Shown piece by piece: positions 1-10,724 of a DNA stretch of 64,000 nucleotides. Made by a program: the position numbers and the translations under genes. The stretch's first letter is position 1; every line of letters begins with the position of its first letter. Source of the DNA: Triatoma infestans (Eukaryota; Arthropoda; Insecta; Hemiptera; Reduviidae); contig JAAEAF010002490.1 of the NCBI GenBank assembly GCA_011037195.1, positions 1-64,000 of the forward strand, in the 5' to 3' direction. The notes under the pieces were generated by a model, which had not been told where the DNA came from, made no database searches, and worked only from the letters and a program-made list of their open reading frames with translations.

Positions 1-180
1 TTGGCAAAATTCTGAATTTCAAGAAAATAAGTAAACCGGAAGTTTTTACTGAATAGTTTTTCATTTTTTGCGATTTTCTCCATAAAAACACCGACGAATT
101 TCATTAAATTTGGTATACTAACTATAAAATTTGTCAATTACAATTTTGTGAAACTGAAGTAAGAGAAAGTTGTGTGATTG
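1..180 (+). repeat. family G interspersed repeat, partial
   Basis: Fragment of the commonest repeat in this window (called family G here). It contains the ACCGGAAGT motif, a stretch reading TTGCGATTTTCTCCATAAAA, and ends with GTAAGAGAAAGTTGTGTGA, the inner edge of the element's terminal module. The same module order recurs around 9.2, 12.8, 26.8, 38.6 and 49.7 kb. No coding capacity is seen. Confidence 0.7.
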
Positions 181-499
181 GGTTCATATCGGAACTGTAA
201 TATACATATAACACTTCTTCTTATTATAATTTAATGTTTGATTGCACTAATATTTTTTAGTTCGATTAGTATTTATGTTGTGGGTAACTAGATTTTGATC
301 CAATTAGCTTTTTGTGAAAATTGTGTTCAACATCAATTTTGTTTTCTTCCATTAGTACAAACGGCCAAATATAAAATGGCGGACTTAACTGGATCTTGCA
401 TTTTCGCCTAATTCCCTTTTGCCACCTTCTTCAGCAATGGAATGAAAATTCAGAGTTTTCTTTTTCTAGCTCGTATTAATTTTTTAAATCTTGATTATG

Positions 500-650
500 T
501 GGATGGGTCCGCAATGCTGTTTACAATCTGGGATTTTATCCGTCGTAACATGCATATTATTGTTGTTCCTGAACGGTTACGGATTTTCATCTATCGTAAA
601 GATTAATGTTACAATAATATGCATGCTTCGACGGATAAAATCATAGATAA
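500..650. repeat. family B foldback repeat, decayed
   Basis: Inverted repeat: an arm reading GATTTTATCCGTCGTAACAT near 531-552 is answered by the complementary arm ending GACGGATAAAATC near 628-641. It shares GGGTCCGCAATGCTG with the better-preserved family B copy at 42975-43145. A decayed hammerhead-like core lies on the minus strand at 565-606: TTTACGA instead of CTGACGA, an ATCC-closed stem II, and GTAA instead of GAAA. Confidence 0.65.
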
Positions 651-795
651 TAAATAATTATGTTCGACATAATTTGATTTTTTGCATTTTATTTATACAA
701 AAATTTTTATTGCTAATTTATAAAACACCTATGAAGGGGAAAATTAGTAAAAAAAATTCTAAACTAGATTAGATTCATTAAAAAAAAAATGGGCT

Positions 796-959
796 ATAAA
801 TAATTAACCAATCACAGTGTAGAAGTGGAAGGTTTCAAATGCGTGCGTCGTCAACATGATAATTCTAAAATTTTTGATGGACCCTAACATACACCCATAT
901 TTGACACCTTCATTACTACTGCGATATCTGAGTTTCTACTGTGATTGGCTAATTATTTC
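796..959. mobile_element. MITE with AATAATTARCCAATCACAGT termini
   Basis: Short non-coding element of about 165 bp with clear inverted termini. The left end reads AATAATTAACCAATCACAGT from about 799. The right end is the complement, ACTGTGATTGGCTAATTATT, ending about 957. The interior (GC-richer, with GCGTGCGTCGTC) encodes nothing. A target duplication could not be fixed because both flanks are A/T runs. Confidence 0.7.
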
Positions 960-1469
960 TTTGAAAAAAAACAGTTTATAATTTTGTTATAAATTCTCCC
1001 TTCGCACGTCCCTAATTGTGCAATAAATTCCTAAATTATCGTATTGTACAATAAGATCGAATAACAAAAAGTTAAGTTATTTTGTAACAAAATATTTAAC
1101 GTTTTATAAAATTAATGTGAGCTATAAAGAAAAAATTCGGAATTTTCAATTCATTGTTGGAAAAGAAAGCAAAAGAGAATTAGACAGAAATGAAGCCAAT
1201 GTAAGTCCGCCATTTTGGATTTGGCCGTTTATACAAATGGAACAAAATAAAATTGATGTTAAACAATCACAAAATTTTCTCCAAGAAATTCATAATATTC
1301 AGTTGACAAAACTTTTCTTATATCTGTAGTTTTTAGCAACTCCATTGTATTGTCCTTAATTTTATATATGTTGCGTAGTCCACAAAGTATTGAAAGAGTA
1401 TCTACTACTATAATGATCGAAAGTTATGCATGAACTAATACAATCAAAATCTAGTTTCTCGCAACAACA

Positions 1470-1870
1470 TAAAAAAATTTGGTGTGGAACACTCATACGA
1501 CTTTCATATTCTTACTCTAATCGATACAATTTAATCAAGATATTTTGTATAATCACTTCAGTATAATACATGGTTTAACCATTTACATAATAATAATAAT
1601 AATAAACATTAGAAGCTTTGATAGAATTCCAAATTTGAAACCGGAAAGTTTACCGGAAGTGTGGTTTTATAGAATGGGTTTTTGAGTTTTTTGGTTATTA
1701 TTTTGAACACGATTATAACGATTTCCTGTAAACTTGGTATGTTAACGTCATAGATAAAAAATGTATCACTTTCCTTCGATTTTTCATAGTCTGTAAGTAA
1801 GAGAAAGTAAAAATACTGTATGAATGTTCCTAGGGTAATTGTCACTTGATATTTAAACTGCTGCGACAAA
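1470..1870 (+). repeat. family G interspersed repeat
   Basis: Contains the terminal module (GGTGTGGAACACTCATACGA near 1481), then a monomer with TTTACCGGAAGTGTGG near 1648 and the trailing TAAGTAAGAGAAAGT module. Any short reading frames here belong to the repeat. Confidence 0.7.
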
Positions 1871-2194
1871 ACTTTAGTTAAAACAGACAGCGCACCCTAC
1901 TCAGGTATACGATAATCTCACAGGTATAAACTTTTTGTATTTGTTTTGTCTACAGGTTCTACATCCTCCATTTTGTATCCAGATGGCAGAAGGTCATAAT
2001 AGTCGACCGCCTGCAGCTAGCACATTTATTATTATACTTAAATGCCCAATGTAAGTGAATATATAAATAATTATATTAATAATTTTTTTTGTTTTTTTTT
2101 TAACAACGTATTAAACAAATATCATAAAGATTTTAAAAAAGATATCTCTATATCTGATCATTCTTTTTTTTTCGATTCTAAACAACAAGGTCAT

Positions 2195-2425
2195 ATTATG
2201 GCGATACCCAACAAACTTGTCCGCCAAAAATCTCTATCCTCCTGGGCTTCCCCCGTCAGGCTTCTCGCCCCCATTCCCTCTAACATCCTCCCTCTATATC
2301 TTTCTTGGACGTCCCTTTTTCCTTTGTACTTCTGGGATTTAAGTCTTCTCCTTTTTAGAGGCCATCTGTCTACTTTCATTCTCCTTACATGTCCGTACGA
2401 CTGTAATCTTTTGGTCTCAATTGCA
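2195..2425 (-). pseudogene. LINE reverse-transcriptase C-terminal relic
   Basis: On the minus strand, two frames together give the usual tail of a non-LTR retrotransposon ORF2. A segment like 'GRPRK...EDVRGN' is followed by 'GARSLTGEAQEDRDFWRT', the arginine-rich tail that ends many insect LINE polyproteins. The frame shift between the two halves and the short length (about 75 codons) show a dead 5'-truncated copy. The clade cannot be set from the tail alone. It is more GC-rich than its surroundings, as expected for a recently mobile sequence. Confidence 0.55.
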
Positions 2426-2429
2426 GAAG

Positions 2430-2530
2430 CAAACTGAAAACACTTTCAGTAAATCGCATTTCCGGTCGTCCAATTTTCTTCAAATTCGGGATTTAGACAA
2501 TATATTTAATTCTAATTAGTTATTTAGATG
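2430..2530 (-). repeat. family G fragment
   Basis: Reverse-orientation monomer piece (GCATTTCCGGTCGTCCAATT, then ATTCTAATTAG). It abuts the LINE tail on its left. Confidence 0.6.
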
Positions 2531-2619
2531 ATACTAGTGGTTATGTGTTTTTTCTTTATATATATATTGGCTGTTTTATTTTACTTTATTTATAGTATTT
2601 ATGTGTTTTATGAATAAAA

Positions 2620-2850
2620 ACTTGAACCCATTGACAAGCCTTAAGTCTTTTTTATTTCTTTAAATGTTATTAATTAATTAATTAACGTAAAGGGAATAAA
2701 AAAAAAAAAACCTTTTGATAATGGCATGTGAAACGCCAAAACGTAAAGGAAATAACTAATGTTATTTAATAACATTTAAAGAAATAAATAAGACTTAAGG
2801 CTGTCAATGGGTTCAAGTTTTTATTCATAAAACACATAAATACTATAAAT
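2620..2850. repeat. imperfect inverted repeat
   Basis: Left arm AAAACTTGAACCCATTGACA (about 2618) is matched on the opposite strand by TGTCAATGGGTTCAAGTTTT (about 2803-2822). TTTATGAATAAA and TTTATTCATAAA lie beyond the arms, and CTTTAAATGTTATTAA and TTAATAACATTTAAAG are also paired. The arms enclose about 160 bp of A-rich sequence. It is a foldback structure or two copies of a repeat tail in opposite orientation. Confidence 0.6.
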
Positions 2851-2859
2851 TAGATGAGA

Positions 2860-3790
2860 TGATACAATTGCGTAAAAAAACTGAAATAGCACTTTAGAGG
2901 AAAATCATAACCCAAAAATGATAACAATTCACAAAAAACTGAAAAAAAACATACAGTCACGTGGCACTTCCGGTTTATGGATTTTGCCCAAAATCTTCGT
3001 GTTTGATGATGGTGGTAGTATCTAAACAGAATACCAAGTTTGAGCTTCTTGAAATTTTTCGTTTTTTGAGATATTCTTTTCGCGCATAGCCACACACACA
3101 CACAGACCATTTGCTAAAAACCACTTTTTTAGACTTAGGGGGACCTCAAAACATGTATTTCCTGTGAAAGCTCAATTTCGGAAATCTGGCACGATCAAAT
3201 ACTTTCTCTAAACTGTTATTAGAAGAAGTAAAAAATTAGAGAAACTAAAAAAAAAATATGTTAGTAAGAGGAAATATTGTAATCGTATAAAATTTTCGAT
3301 ATCAAGTTTTCTCCGGAAATACATGAAGTCCCCTGAGTGTGAAAAAGTGGTTTTTAGCCTTTGGTGTGAGGGAAAACGAAAAATCACAGAATATTAAAAC
3401 TTAATATTTCTTTAAAGTGCTACCAGGAAATCTGAGAAACTTATCGTAAAAATCGTTCAATAGGAAATGCCATTTTACTAATTTTTTTCTTTTTTTACTT
3501 TTTTGCTATTTTCTCGAATGAGATTCAACGATTTTCATCAAAAGTTGGAATATCAATTACGCACAGAAAGATATACAATTTTTATTTGAAACATTTATAC
3601 GGGAAAATTCATTTAAGGGGAATTTTTGGGGGAGAGAGAGGGATATGTTTTCCTGTAAAGTGCTATTTCAGTTTATTAGACAATTCTATCATCTAATTAA
3701 TGTTAATTAGAATTAAATATGTTGTTGAAATTCCGAGTTGGTAAAAGATCGGATGACCGGAAGTGCGTTTGTCACTTTACTGACCCTAAG
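2860..3790. repeat. family G, head-to-head copies
   Basis: 2860-3250 is a reverse copy. It holds GGCACTTCCGGTTTATGG, then an (AC)n run near 3096, then the TTTCCTGTGAAAGCTCAATT module. 3290-3790 is a forward copy with GATGACCGGAAGTGCG near 3755. Together they show the unit order of the repeat, including the AC/TG microsatellite as a regular internal part. No gene is seen. Confidence 0.65.
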
Positions 3791-3935
3791 GGAACCAGCT
3801 ATATAAATTAAATTCTATTATAATGAGATTTTTTTAATACGGCAATGACCAGAGAGTCATATCCAAACGAACCTAATATTTCCTTCTATTTATATTTTTT
3901 TTGTTTATTATTTGTGAGAAAGAATTTTAAAATAT

Positions 3936-4096
3936 TCGGGACAGCGCGTACGCAGTCCCGACTACCAAAAATTTCGCGCGCGAGATATCCACATTTGGGA
4001 CACACGCAGGGGTCAACCCAACCGCATAAGCGGAAAGGTTTCGCCCAGGGGGAACCGCCTTCATGATCACGGTAAACCCCCACGCCAGGTTAGTAT
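3936..4096 (-). ncRNA. U1 spliceosomal snRNA, variant or pseudogene
   Basis: Reading down the minus strand from 4096 gives a 161-nt sequence that follows U1 along its whole length. The 5' end is ATACTAACCTGGC, where canonical U1 has ATACTTACCTGGC. Stem-loop I follows with CCGTGATCATGAAGGCGG, the U1-70K-binding loop region. Further on come TTGACCCCTGCG, the stem III segment with CCCAAATGTGG, an Sm site AATTTTTGG, and a GC-rich stem-loop IV (GTCGGGACTGCG...CGCGCTGTCCCG). Two departures stand out. The T-to-A change falls inside the segment that pairs with 5' splice sites. The ATTGCAC loop of stem-loop II, bound by U1A/SNF, is absent, replaced by a shorter TTCCGC-TTAT-GCGG hairpin. An insect PSEA box could not be recognised upstream. 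Most likely a pseudogene or divergent variant. Short ORFs crossing it are spurious. Confidence 0.85.
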
Positions 4097-4309
4097 GAAT
4101 AAGTTTGTCCACTTGGCACCTATGAAAGACAAGCTTCTGTACAATTTAACGAGAAGCAACAAATTTATATTGCAAAATAACTAATATAAAATAAAATTTA
4201 CTTAAATTTTTTATATTAGAATTAAAGTATATATCTTATATTATTATTATTTCATAGTTAATAAAATAAAGATGAATATATTTATCGAAAATTGTAAAAT
4301 AAAAATAAA

Positions 4310-4411
4310 ATGAAAGATAATAGGAGATTGGTGCTGCTAGGATGCGCTGCAGTCGCTGTTGTAATATCTACTCCATGGCTGCAGTTGGACTCAACTAGAG
4401 TGGGGACACTT
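4310..4411 (+). other. GC-richer island, possible short exon of unknown gene
   Basis: About 100 bp with clearly higher GC than its flanks. On the plus strand it reads from an ATG as a hydrophobic peptide (MKDNRRLVLLGC..., then STPWLQLDSTRVGTLN) and then meets GGTATC, a possible splice donor. The minus strand is also open across the stretch. The sequence could be one exon of a membrane protein or a piece of a repeat. I do not recognise a family and assign no function. Confidence 0.25.
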
Positions 4412-4499
4412 AATGGTATCCAACTTATATCTAATTTATGCTTGCTAATTATTCATTTTATTGTATTTTTCATTAAAAAAAATAATTTCTAACTTATTA

Positions 4500-6560
4500 T
4501 TTTAAGCGTTATACATTTTCAATCATTTTGTCGTATTCATAAAATAAAAAACAAAGTGAACATTGAAATGTGACAAACATATGCACTACTTATACACTAC
4601 TTTGCGTTAACTGCTGAAATAAAGTAAAAATGAGGGGAAGCATAATTCTATTAGCGTTTACTCATTAAATATGCATTTATGATGCATTTCTTCTAAAAAT
4701 AGGCACATAATTATTTATTTATTTATGCTTCACAACCTTTTTCAAAGAGCCCTTTAGACAAAAAAACTGAAAGTAAAACCTAATAAAATTGCCATTTTAT
4801 TTTATAACTAATTATTAAAAATGTATATACCTAACATATAGGGGGAAAAAGAAAATTAAGTCCTCTCTGATATTTTTTTCTTAAGTTTATTTTAATTTTT
4901 ACCTTAATCAGAGAGTATTTGATATAAGGTGCCCAATTTTTAGGTCTAATAAAAAATATTGACGATAAATTCAAGAATAGTGTTATCAATTTTCTTTTCT
5001 ACTTTGTAGTTTAGCATGTTTGTAATTCAAAATGCTTATTAGAAATTTAGAATCTGAAAAAATTTGCTAAGATATATTTTTCAAGACATTCTCTTGATGT
5101 TCTTTCAAATGCTCTGGATTTTGATTGCTTTCATTTTTTCATTATCCAGCGCTAAGAAATAGTTTTATTGGAATAATTCTCTCATTTCTTCACTAATATA
5201 ATTGAATGCAGTAAACAATCGCGGGATATAACATTTTATTTAATAGAAAAAATAAAAGGAACTACTCGTAATAATCTACTGAATAGATTGTTCCATGCCA
5301 ATTATTTGAAAATATATTTTCCAAAAATACTTCTTAAAAAACATCAAAGTATATAAATGGTCATTCTAATCATAAATAAAGTCTCCCTTAATAATCTCCG
5401 TTAATATACATTCTATGACAAAAAGTTATAAAAACCAAATCATCTTAAAATGTAATTTTAAATGAATCGCGTTCTATTCGTTGATACCCTTAAATATTTG
5501 AGGAGTTATTTACACATTTATAAAAAAAGGACAATTAGCTACTTAATTCAAATATTTTAAATACTTCTGTTCATCAATTAGCTAATGAAATAAAATGAAG
5601 TAACTATTAATGCATTAAGAAAGGATTCCAGATCAACAGACCTTTAATTTATTATATTTAAACAGATTTTTAGCATAAATATATACTTTTTTATTTTGCT
5701 ATTAAGTAAAAATCAATTAGAAAATTCAGAAAGGTTTTCACCAAGATTTATTAGCTTTACTTCTGATTGATAAAAATTAATCGAAAAAAGACTGAATAAG
5801 CAACAAAGATAGCTATAATACAAGCAAATTTATTCTATCACTTAAAGAATTTATTCTTCTATGATTTTTTTTAGTTGTGAATCTAATTTAGAAGTTAAAC
5901 TGACAAAAACTTTTTATGCTGCTTAAAAATGGACTTCTTTTTTCTCCCTAATAAAACTAAATTAATTATCTTGATGTGAAAATATTTAGAAAATAATTTC
6001 AGTAATTAAAAATCTAACGAACTAGTGAAAAGAAAAAAAAAAATTATTAGAATATAAGCATAAACAGAACTGTGCTTTACACAAAGCACTGCATTATTTT
6101 AAAAAATTTATGCATATGTTCCTTGTATCAAATTTACAAAATGGTGCAGTGTACTAACATAGAATATTTTCTTAACTAAAGCACTCAAAAATATGGAGTC
6201 AAGTTGTGTAAAATAAAAAATTCAAAACTTAATATCATATCCCACCAACACTATTTTACAAATAATATGATTGTGAAATAAAATAAATGAAAATCACGTA
6301 GAAACATATGATGCAAAGACTAAGATAATCTAGACATTGTTTATGATTTATATGAAAGAAATATATTTGTAATTTTGTAAATAATAGAATACAAAATTAT
6401 TTTTTTTTTTTTGCAACTTTAATATATTTTAACCAAATAAAAATGATTATTCAGCAAAAACTATTTTATGTGTAACAATAAAAATATGCCTATACGGGTT
6501 ACGGCATAAGATTCCTGCCATATGTTACTGAATACAATTCATAAAATATATATGTACTCC
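4500..6560. other. AT-rich intergenic or intronic sequence
   Basis: About 2 kb at very high AT with no exon-like frame, repeat module or RNA gene that I can support. It may be intron of the minus-strand ZIP gene if that gene runs further left. Confidence 0.5.
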
Positions 6561-7009
6561 TAACTTTTTCCTATAAGTTCTTTAGTTCTTGGATTTAGGT
6601 TATGTTTGCATGGCGAATTCGTTCTCTCTTTGGAAGTTGATTCTTTCAAATTATTTTATTATTTCTAAAAACAAAATTCTTAAAAGGTTTTTTTCAATGA
6701 ACTCTCAAATAACAAATTTATTTAAAAGGCTGGATTGAATAATACTTGTAGTAATAAGTAACCTCTCTACTCTGTAAGCCATTATTTAATCTTCCATTTG
6801 GTTATTTTTTTTTTTTGACTTCCTGTACTTTGCAGATCGCCAAATTATTAACTATTTAAATGTGGGCATTCATTTTGTATCAGTTATATTTATATTGTGT
6901 CTATTGTTTGTTTTGTGACTATTTATATATATTGTAGGTTTATTTACAGATCTATATCATGTTTCTTTATGAAGTTATAGAGTTCTATGTATGTCTTGTG
7001 GTTATTTAA

Positions 7010-7325
7010 AATAGAATTTAGGTTCGGTACATCCAGCTTCAACTGTGGAGTCCCATAACAATTCTCTTCCATTGGAATATTTTCCACAAGCTAAAATGAT
7101 ATGTTCCGCATCAATTTTTTTCCATCAGGTGGGCATGGACATTTGGGATCAGTCGCCGAGATTCCTATACGACCCAGATGGTGAAGACTGAAGTTATGGT
7201 TGAACCTCAGCCTGCATATTAAGGTATAAAACTTCCTAATTTCGCTAAAGGCATGCAACCATGGCTTAGTGGGAATATGTGATTGTAAACCAGTATCATA
7301 TAATATATGAGAGTGAAACACACTT
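7010..7325 (-). pseudogene. RNase H-type LINE C-terminal relic
   Basis: The minus-strand frame ending near 7010 contains 'EIRKFYTLICRLRFNHNF' and 'HHLGRIGI', followed by a CPCP segment. This matches the region after RNase H in Jockey/I-group LINE polyproteins, where a 'RLR.GH' helix precedes a Cys/His cluster. The usual Cys-X2-Cys spacing is broken, and a frame change is needed to continue into the last 40 residues. Only the 3' end is present, so it is a dead fragment. A different family from the elements at 11.3, 30.1 and 34.6 kb. Confidence 0.5.
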
Positions 7326-7364
7326 GCACTATATATATATTAGTTTTTTGCTGAGTTGTTGCGT

Positions 7365-7421
7365 ACAAACGCACCTCAGCAACTATATATATATATTATA
7401 TGTTGCTGAGTGTGCGTTTGT
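7365..7421. repeat. 19-bp-stem hairpin with (TA)n loop
   Basis: Left arm ACAAACGCACCTCAGCAAC (7365-7383) pairs with right arm GTTGCTGAGTGTGCGTTTGT (7402-7421) across an 18-bp TA-rich loop, with one mismatch. A third partial copy (TTGCTGAGTTGTTGCG) sits just left at 7349. Probably the core of a small foldback or MITE. Confidence 0.7.
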
Positions 7422-7984
7422 ATATAGGTATGCATTTATGTTTTATGTATGTATATGTTTTTCTTTCTATTTACATTTGTGTATTTTGGTTTATATATGT
7501 GTAAAATGTATATGTGTATGTATTCGCTGTCGGAGTATCACTATTGTGCCTTTTGTTGATTTCGGATGTGTACAGTTGTCATTAACATTGTAACCTATTA
7601 CATGTAATATATCAAATGGTGCATGTAGAAATAAATAAATAAAAAATATCAGCAACTAATAACATTTTATCTATGGGTAGACCAGAAGAGGCCGCACTTC
7701 TCGCCCCTAGAAGTCCGCCATTTCGTTACCTCTTAATCCGGAGTGTCCCTTAACCCATATTAGGCGGACTACCTTCCCTTCCAACTATAAGTTCTTAAAT
7801 AACTGCACTGTTTGCAGTAATGTGAAGGATGGATTTTTACCCGGTTGCCTCAGACTGGAAAAAACGCTGTGACTGTCAGAGTGAATAATAATAGTAGAAG
7901 TGTCTGAAGCGAGGCTGCAAAATTAAGGGATGGTTATTTTTTAAGTAATAAAATTACTGTAATGAAAGTGATACTTTTTAATTT

Positions 7985-8640
7985 CTCGAGTCCACCTATA
8001 AGAAGAATTATTGTGATCATGTCAAATTTTCGAAACTAAGTTTTCTTGGAAATATATGTTTTGAGGGATCCTGAGTAAGAAAAAAAAAAATCTGGTGTGA
8101 AACACTCACACAGCTTTCTCTTACTTCTCTTAATACATAAATATAATGTTTTGGTGTTCATTACGACCGCCAAAATGTCGTGAAATAGATGTTGACGTTC
8201 AGTTTTTATGACTAAAAATTTTCCTGATATGTCTCTAACAAAAATATGGATTGGTGGGAGGTTGGATAGTAGAGGCAAGTAAAGAATATTAACATATAGG
8301 AGGCCAATAATATTGCGTTAAAACACATTTGAATTTTAACGTCTCAAATTCCTCAGAACAACCTACAAAACTTCTTCTTCAAAAAAAATAAAATGATAAA
8401 AGAAAAGTGACAAGGTAATCTATACAGTTAATATTCCAACTTTAAAAAGGAAATCGTTACAATCATTTTTAAGAAAATTCCAAAAATTCAAAAAACCTAT
8501 TTCCAAAACTTGTAAACTCATAATATTTGTAGGTAGTAATACCGTACAATGTCAGTACATTCTTCAGTAAATCTTTAGAGGAAAGCATAACGCTACTGTT
8601 CCCTCAGATCCCCCCAAACAATTTTCACAGGAAACTAAAA
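7985..8640. repeat. family G, degenerate
   Basis: Contains the terminal module TCTGGTGTGAAACACTCACA near 8090 followed by the CTTTCTCTTACTTC junction, plus TTTTCTTGGAAATATATGTT from the adjacent module. The right half is poorly conserved. No gene seen. Confidence 0.55.
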
Positions 8641-8659
8641 TTTTCAAAAAAGTTTTTTT

Positions 8660-8917
8660 TTATTAATTTATTATTATTATTTTTTTAATAAAGGCGCGTC
8701 AACATCTATGGTCATTGGCGCCCGTAGCCTTCTCAGTGTACTGCCGGCCTCCGGACAGTGTTCTCTCGTTACAGACAACACTGTCCATCACCGGACATTG
8801 AGCTGTAGACGCTCCCTAGGAAGAAAAAAAAATCTAAGGGTAGCACAGGACTCGAACCCGGGTCCTCTGCGTGGGAGTCCAGTATGCTAACCACTTAGCT
8901 ATTCCTTCCCTATTTAA
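8660..8917 (-). mobile_element. tRNA-headed SINE, copy 1
   Basis: On the minus strand the head (about 8905-8845) has an A-box-like TAGCTAAGTGGTTAGC and a B box GGGTTCGAGTCC about 30 nt further on, the two internal promoter elements of RNA polymerase III. The body follows with CTACAGCTCAATGTCCGG and ends GCGCCTTTATTAAAAAAA plus an AAT-rich tail. Related copies lie at 13140-13390 (minus), 16925-17000 (fragment) and 51415-51600 (plus). The predicted tRNA fold was not checked. Confidence 0.8.
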
Positions 8918-8934
8918 AAAGTGTTTAAAAGTCC

Positions 8935-9460
8935 TAAGCCACATTTTTACTTTCTGCTAGTAAGAGGAAGTATTTCAATAGAGCTAGATTTTCGAAATTG
9001 AGTTTTCACCGGAAATACATGTTTTGGCGGTCTCCTGAATACGAAAAAAATGTTTCTAGCGAATGGTCTGTGTATGTGTGTGTGTGTGTGTGTCTCAGGA
9101 AAATATATTTTTTTGGGGGGTTCTGGGGAAACAGAAGTGTTAAGCTTAACTCTAAAACACCATTTCAGTAGAATGTATATGGTTTTTAACCACATACATA
9201 ATATTAATACACGTTAAAAGCATTAATAGAATTCCAAACTTGAATAAAATCGGTTTACCGGAAGTAAATCGATTTTACAGAATACGTTTTTGAGTTTTTT
9301 TTTTTTTTGAATTTTCACAAAAAACGGTTACAACTACTTTCTTTAAACTTGGAATGCTTCCTACATAAATAAAAACCTATCACTCTTATTTGAAATATTT
9401 TACTGAAAAAAAATTAATTTTATAGGGTTATTGGAGGTCTGAGGAGTTAGTTTACAATTA
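8935..9460 (+). repeat. family G with (TG)n
   Basis: Begins GCTAGTAAGAGGAAGTATTT, continues through TTTTCACCGGAAATACATGT, GCGAATGGTCTGTG and a (TG)n run near 9075, then a TTTACCGGAAGTAAATCG monomer near 9254. It shows the left-to-right module order well. Confidence 0.7.
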
Positions 9461-9514
9461 AATTTGCACAAGCTTTCATAATTTTGCCATAGAGCGCTCC
9501 ACATAAGGCCGCTT

Positions 9515-10641
9515 AGATATGTTACGCTCAAAGTCTCGAAAATGCTCATTGAGCGAAAAAAACAGCTCACAACGCGTTGTGATCACTGTAAAACATCCAC
9601 ATCGTGAAATTCGTGTTATGGCTCTTATGAAAACGCTCACGACGCCTTGTAGCAATCACAGAAAGACCACATAGCAAAATTCGTGTCGTGGCTATCATGC
9701 TATATGACCACAACGCATTGTGGCAATGAAGAAAAGCCATGAAGCGTATAGAACCATATTAGAATACGATGCGCAATGATTTGCGATATGGGTCCTACTA
9801 GTCTAGAAACTTTTTAGTAGATATTCTTAGGAAATATTTTTTGTCCTGTAATAAGTACCAGACAGACAATGTCCTTCCTTAATGCTCTAGCTACTACTAA
9901 AAATTGAAAACCGCTGCATGACGTATTGTCATTATTAAATACAATATAAAGAAATCGTGTCATTAAAATAAAAGGACATTTGTTATTTATTGGGAATTAA
10001 TTTATTAAAAAAAAACTTATTGAAAAAAATTATTATTTATTTTTACAGGAACTATTACTGTGGCATTTTGAGTTGCATTTTGTGCATTCTTTGAGCGACA
10101 CTTGCACTTTTTATCAATATAGTATCTTTTGCAGTGGCACATTATAAAGCCTTGCTGACTTCTAGATGATAACACAGATGCTGAGCGAAGTGTTAATGAA
10201 GTTGAGGGTACATCACTTAATGTTAATAACGTTAGTCTCAGAAAGTGTAAACTCATTACGTGCATAATTGTTCATGGTAATCGCTGATATACGTTCACCC
10301 TCAGAAACAGACAAGAAATGAATAAACAATTCTACTGATGTTTTAATGCATCGTTTTACTCAAGCCGACAAGTTACAACCTGTCCGTCTTGGTATGGTTA
10401 CACCAACTAGTGCTCAGAACGCGTCATGGCTTTTCTTCATTGCCACAATGCATTGTGATCGTATAGCATGATAGCCATGACACGAATTTAGCTATGTGGT
10501 CTTTCTGTGATTGCCACAATGCGTCGTGAGCTTTTTCATAAGAGCCCTAACACGAATTTCGCGATGTGGACGTTTTACAACGCGTTGTGAGCTGTTTTTT
10601 TCGCTTAACGAGCATTTTCGGTCTTTGAGCGTATCAGATAA
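9515..10641. mobile_element. ~1.1-kb DNA element with ~230-bp TIRs built of subrepeats
   Basis: The left arm (about 9521-9754) and the reverse complement of the right arm (about 10417-10637) align along nearly their whole length, for example AAACAGCTCACAACGCGTTG in both and GAAGAAAAGCCATGA at the inner ends. Each arm is itself about 2.5 tandem units of roughly 70 bp, recognisable by ACAACGCGTTGTG, ACGACGCCTTGTA and ACAACGCATTGTG, each a near-palindrome. The 660-bp interior holds a minus-strand cysteine-rich ORF tail. It looks like an internally deleted, non-autonomous derivative. Confidence 0.75.
10017..10265 (-). pseudogene. cysteine-rich C-terminal remnant of a transposase/integrase-like protein
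   Basis: This 82-codon minus-strand frame is the only coding trace inside the long-TIR element. Its middle reads 'GFIMCHCKRYYIDKKCKC', a cluster with C-X-C and K-C-K-C spacing. It resembles the C-terminal cysteine motif of KRAB-A-domain-2/SCAN3-like proteins derived from Ginger-type integrase transposons, though several expected cysteines are missing. No integrase or DDE domain is present upstream, so the protein would be non-functional alone. The family link is inference from the short motif and could be wrong. Confidence 0.35.
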
Positions 10642-10724
10642 CCATTAAAATCCCCACCACCATTTTAATGGCCAGTGTAACACTAAACATTGCAACGTTC
10701 CATTTAAAAAAAAAAATTGTTGAT

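Noticed and set aside
3845..4112. Three overlapping short ORFs of 61-73 codons on both strands.
   Set aside because: They are readings through the U1 snRNA-like sequence and its flank, not proteins.
7279..7593. 104-codon plus-strand ORF rich in Tyr, Cys, Val and Ile.
   Set aside because: It runs through TA and TGTA/TGTGTA low-complexity sequence and the hairpin at 7365-7421; no domain is visible.
8850..8915. Possible tRNA gene (A and B box, CCCGGGTTCGAGTCC on the minus strand).
   Set aside because: Body and tail match three other copies, so it is a tRNA-derived SINE; acceptor-stem pairing was not apparent.
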